From Candidatus Aerophobota bacterium (GTDB taxonomy: Bacteria; Aerophobota; Aerophobia; Aerophobales; B3-G15), in NCBI GenBank assembly GCA_014859225.1, contig JACUUP010000012.1, forward strand, positions 1 to 25,733: DNA of 25,733 nt, in the 5' to 3' direction. The position numbers and the translations under genes were made by a program. The notes beneath the pieces were generated by a model. It made no database searches. It saw nothing but the letters and a program-made list of their open reading frames with translations, and was not told the DNA's origin. Every line of letters begins with the position of its first letter. The stretch's first letter is position 1. Shown here in pieces: positions 23,690-25,733 of this stretch.

Positions 23690-24272
23690 TAGCTTTCTTC
23701 CTCCTTTGAAAAAATTTAAATAAGCGAATTTCCCCTACCATATAATTTTGAATAAGCAAAAAAACTCCCACTGCCATTATAACATCTCCTATACTTAAAA
23801 CTCTGGGGTTTGGATAAGGTGGGGGTAAGGGTATTATATCAGCTAAAAACTTGAGCTTTGTCTTTGCATCCATTATAGTATGAATCACGTAACTTTTACT
23901 CTCAAGCAAGGGTAACATATCTTGCATTTTCACTTTTTCCAGTGCCTCTAAACAAACAGGCATCTGACCTTTATTGAGCAAAATGACCAAAAAATTAAGC
24001 ACAATTCCCACACCAAAGATGCCTATCTCTTTTATATGTCTGTTATACCAGATACCTGTTAACAAAATAAGGTAAGAAAGAATATGCATGTAAATTCCCC
24101 ATCCTTCAAAAAAATTAACTCCCCTTTCTCCACCCTTAACTAATATATACTGAATTATAAAAGGAATGATTATTAAAACAATTTTATTAAATTCAATTTT
24201 TGCTAAATTCCCCAGTTTCCCTCCGCGCAGGAAGGCAATAATTATAGAAATAACCAAAACATCAAGTAGCAT
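23640..24272 (-). CDS. DUF5317 membrane protein
   Basis: A 210-residue multi-pass membrane protein with about five hydrophobic segments. The C-terminal half shows the DUF5317 signature: NKGQMPV, a KLKFLADIIPLPPP stretch and VLSIGDVIMAVGVFLLIQ, followed by a basic cytoplasmic tail. The function of the family is unknown. The start overlaps the HD-GYP gene by 11 bp and the end overlaps pilT by 50 bp, so translation of the three is tightly coupled. That context suggests a role linked to membrane c-di-GMP signalling or the pilus. The N-terminal MLLDVLVISIIIAF can serve as the first membrane helix. Confidence 0.75.
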   Translation of the reverse strand: MLLDVLVISIIIAFLRGGKLGNLAKIEFNKIVLIIIPFIIQYILVKGGERGVNFFEGWGIYMHILSYLILLTGIWYNRHIKEIGIFGVGIVLNFLVILLNKGQMPVCLEALEKVKMQDMLPLLESKSYVIHTIMDAKTKLKFLADIIPLPPPYPNPRVLSIGDVIMAVGVFLLIQNYMVGEIRLFKFFQRRKKANGNKVIVRKNEGNRCI

Positions 24273-25509
24273 CTCTTTTTAACACCTTAAGGAAAGCTTC
24301 CACGACCTTCCCATCAAATTGAGTCCCTGCATGTTTTTTAAGTTCTTTAATAGCTTTTTCCTTTGAGAGTGCCTCTCTGTAAGGTCTATGGGAAGTCATA
24401 GCGTCATAGGCATCAACAACAGCAATGATTCTACTGCCCAGAGGAATGCTCTCTCCCTGAATTTTTGCAGGATACCCGGAACCGTTATACCTTTCATGAT
24501 GATGGTAAACAATTCTTGAAACTTCCGTAAAAGAGCCCCCTACCTGAGAAAGTATTTCGCCTCCAATAGTAGAATGTCTTCTAATCTTATTCCAGTCTTC
24601 TTTGCTGAAAGAATCATCCTTGGAAAGAATTGTATCAGATACACCTATTTTACCTATATCATGCAAAATTGCCGCATATCTTATTACTTCCGCATTATAA
24701 ATGGAACAACCTAACTCTCTTGCCGTCTCCGTAGCATAATTTGCCATCCGCTGGGAATGTTTCTCGGTATAAGGGTCACGCGCTTCTACCGCAGTGGCTA
24801 AAGCTTGAATCACAGATAAATGCTCCTTTCTCATATCCATATATAGCTTATAGGCCCAGTAAACAACAAAAAGGGGGAACATTATAAAGGTTACCGCCCA
24901 CCAGCTTATCTGGTAGTAAACCATAGCCATTAAAAATCCAAGCGGGGTTTGAGCGAGGTAGTTTGGCATAGCCCAGCGAAAATTGTTTGACCACATATCA
25001 AAAACAGAGCTTTTTTTCTCCAGAGCAACAACTGTGGATACTATAAATGAATTAAGTACAAAATAAGATGTTGCAGCACAAATTAGGGGAACAATATGAG
25101 CAGCATCCGGACTTCTTATAACCATTCCTCCTGTATACTTATAAGCCAGCCAGGCTCCTGATACAGAGATAGTAAACTGTCCGCAGTTAAACAAAATTTT
25201 TTTTACATCTGCATTTTTGCCTTTTTTTAACTCGGTTAAAGCACCACAACTCACCACCCATACACCCATCACAGGACCCTGAGTTATTAGAGTTGCATAA
25301 ATAATAGGAAAAGCTAAGGTAACAGAGCCTCCATAGGGTAGGGAAACGGAGAAGAGCTCAGCTATAAAAACAAGCGTTGCCCAGAAAAGGAAAGCCTTCC
25401 CCGTTTCCCAGCTAATATCAATATTTACAGTCCATATTATTAGGAGTGCCAGACCAACTACCGTCACTAAGTAAATATATAGAGAAAGTTCATTCCTCTT
25501 AAATTTCAA
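24262..25509 (-). CDS. Membrane-bound HD-GYP c-di-GMP phosphodiesterase
   Basis: A 415-residue protein. The first 225 residues form about seven or eight membrane segments without a recognised ligand domain. Residues about 230-410 are an HD-GYP domain, which hydrolyses c-di-GMP: HDIGKIG (H283, D284), RHSTIGGEIL, and the signature HHERYNGSGYP (337-347), with Asn where many relatives have Asp. VEARDPYTEKHSQRMA is the usual first helix. The start codon is TTG (25507-25509), a few nt after AGGAGA. The N-terminal part is a good candidate for a membrane receptor. Two tandem short peptide genes end 39 bp upstream on the same strand, and DUF5317 and pilT follow with overlaps. Confidence 0.92.
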   Translation of the reverse strand: MKFKRNELSLYIYLVTVVGLALLIIWTVNIDISWETGKAFLFWATLVFIAELFSVSLPYGGSVTLAFPIIYATLITQGPVMGVWVVSCGALTELKKGKNADVKKILFNCGQFTISVSGAWLAYKYTGGMVIRSPDAAHIVPLICAATSYFVLNSFIVSTVVALEKKSSVFDMWSNNFRWAMPNYLAQTPLGFLMAMVYYQISWWAVTFIMFPLFVVYWAYKLYMDMRKEHLSVIQALATAVEARDPYTEKHSQRMANYATETARELGCSIYNAEVIRYAAILHDIGKIGVSDTILSKDDSFSKEDWNKIRRHSTIGGEILSQVGGSFTEVSRIVYHHHERYNGSGYPAKIQGESIPLGSRIIAVVDAYDAMTSHRPYREALSKEKAIKELKKHAGTQFDGKVVEAFLKVLKRDAT

Positions 25510-25548
25510 CTCTATCTCCTAAAATCCACTTAGATTAAACATTTTTTA

Positions 25549-25626
25549 TTACCAGCGAAAGTGAGCTCCTCCGGCTAAAAGAAGAGAAGCAAGCACAAAC
25601 AAAGCTTTGAGAACTTTAGCCTTCAT
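25549..25626 (-). CDS. Short signal-like peptide gene, copy 1 (25 aa)
   Basis: The minus strand encodes a 25-residue peptide from ATG (25624-25626) to TAA (25549-25551). The Shine-Dalgarno GAGGAGGTGA is essentially a perfect match to the 16S tail, 5 nt ahead of the ATG, which makes translation very likely. The peptide has a basic N-region MKAKVLK, a hydrophobic core ALFVLASLLLA and the polar-aromatic C-terminus GGAHFRW. It looks like a leader or signal peptide with a very short tail. Cleavage after Gly-Gly (residues 19-20) would release AHFRW, and after Ala21 HFRW; both are inference. It lies 39 bp upstream of the HD-GYP gene on the same strand. It matches no family I can name. Confidence 0.75.
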   Translation of the reverse strand: MKAKVLKALFVLASLLLAGGAHFRW

Positions 25627-25733
25627 CTATATCACCTCCTCGTTTGAGATTTTTAAATTGTCCAGGAAAACCACCACCTACCAGCGAAAGTGAGCTCCTC
25701 CGGCTAAAAGAAGAGAAGCAAGCACAAACAAAG
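25550..25733 (-). repeat. Tandem duplication carrying the short peptide genes
   Basis: Positions 25550-25604 and 25679-25733 are identical over 55 nt, offset by 129 bp. The repeated part covers the 3' two-thirds of each peptide gene, including all synonymous positions. The second copy is cut by the window end, so the true repeat length and copy number are unknown. Confidence 0.9.
25678..25733 (-). CDS. Short signal-like peptide gene, copy 2 (partial)
   Basis: The C-terminal 17 residues of a second peptide gene, ending LLLAGGAHFRW and then a TAG stop (25678-25680), instead of the TAA of copy 1. The coding sequence is identical to copy 1 up to the window edge. Its start lies outside the window. 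It is separated from copy 1 by 51 bp, which contain the copy 1 Shine-Dalgarno and no obvious promoter or terminator, so both copies are probably on one mRNA that continues into the HD-GYP gene. Confidence 0.7.
   Translation of the reverse strand, partial: LFVLASLLLAGGAHFRW

Overview
This is a bacterial chromosome segment from an AT-rich genome. Genes are tightly packed, many overlap by 4-50 bp, Shine-Dalgarno sequences are clear, and several genes use TTG or GTG starts. RimO, PilT, PyrR/PyrB/PyrC, an HD-GYP protein and a MEDS-GGDEF protein mark it as bacterial. The radical-SAM enzymes, a corrinoid-type methyltransferase homologue and a sugar ABC importer suggest an anaerobic heterotroph, perhaps from an uncultivated lineage. 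The phylum cannot be fixed from this window. I saw no rRNA, tRNA, CRISPR, transposase or phage gene.

Layout. (1) 1-1796, minus: the 5' part of a DUF5678-type small protein and a GHKL (HSP90/MutL-fold) ATPase. (2) 1901-4826, plus: rimO, a spore-photoproduct-lyase-like radical SAM protein and a DUF488 protein, read as one operon from a nearly leaderless promoter. (3) 4840-11644, minus: a catabolic operon with a solute-binding protein, two permeases, an HpcH/HpaI aldolase, a 2-hydroxyacid dehydrogenase, an RraA-type aldolase and an MtaA/UroD-type methyltransferase. It starts from a near-consensus promoter and has a strong hairpin after the binding-protein gene. A divergent HpcH/HpaI paralogue with altered active-site residues lies on the plus strand at 11922-12716, followed by a GC-rich palindromic intergenic repeat. 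(4) 12891-15575, minus: a B12-binding-type radical SAM protein and a MEDS-GGDEF diguanylate cyclase. (5) 15726-16895, plus: a double NDP-kinase-fold protein whose first domain lacks the catalytic His. (6) 16915-22567, minus: a Mut7-C protein, a MoxR-like AAA+ ATPase, a VWA protein, then pyrR-pyrB-pyrC. (7) 22628-25733, minus: pilT, a DUF5317 membrane protein, a membrane HD-GYP phosphodiesterase and, just upstream, two tandem copies of a 25-residue peptide gene not found by ordinary ORF calling. The second copy runs off the window.

The most novel element is at the right edge. The tandem peptide genes have a perfect Shine-Dalgarno, a signal-like hydrophobic core and an identical GGAHFRW C-terminus. 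They sit 39 bp ahead of a multi-pass membrane c-di-GMP phosphodiesterase whose operon continues through DUF5317 into pilT. I infer, without proof, that this could be a secreted-peptide signalling cassette controlling c-di-GMP and type IV pilus retraction. Secondary points of interest are the catabolic operon that combines two unrelated pyruvate-type aldolase families with a methyltransferase, and the AAA+/VWA pair with a four-cysteine patch.
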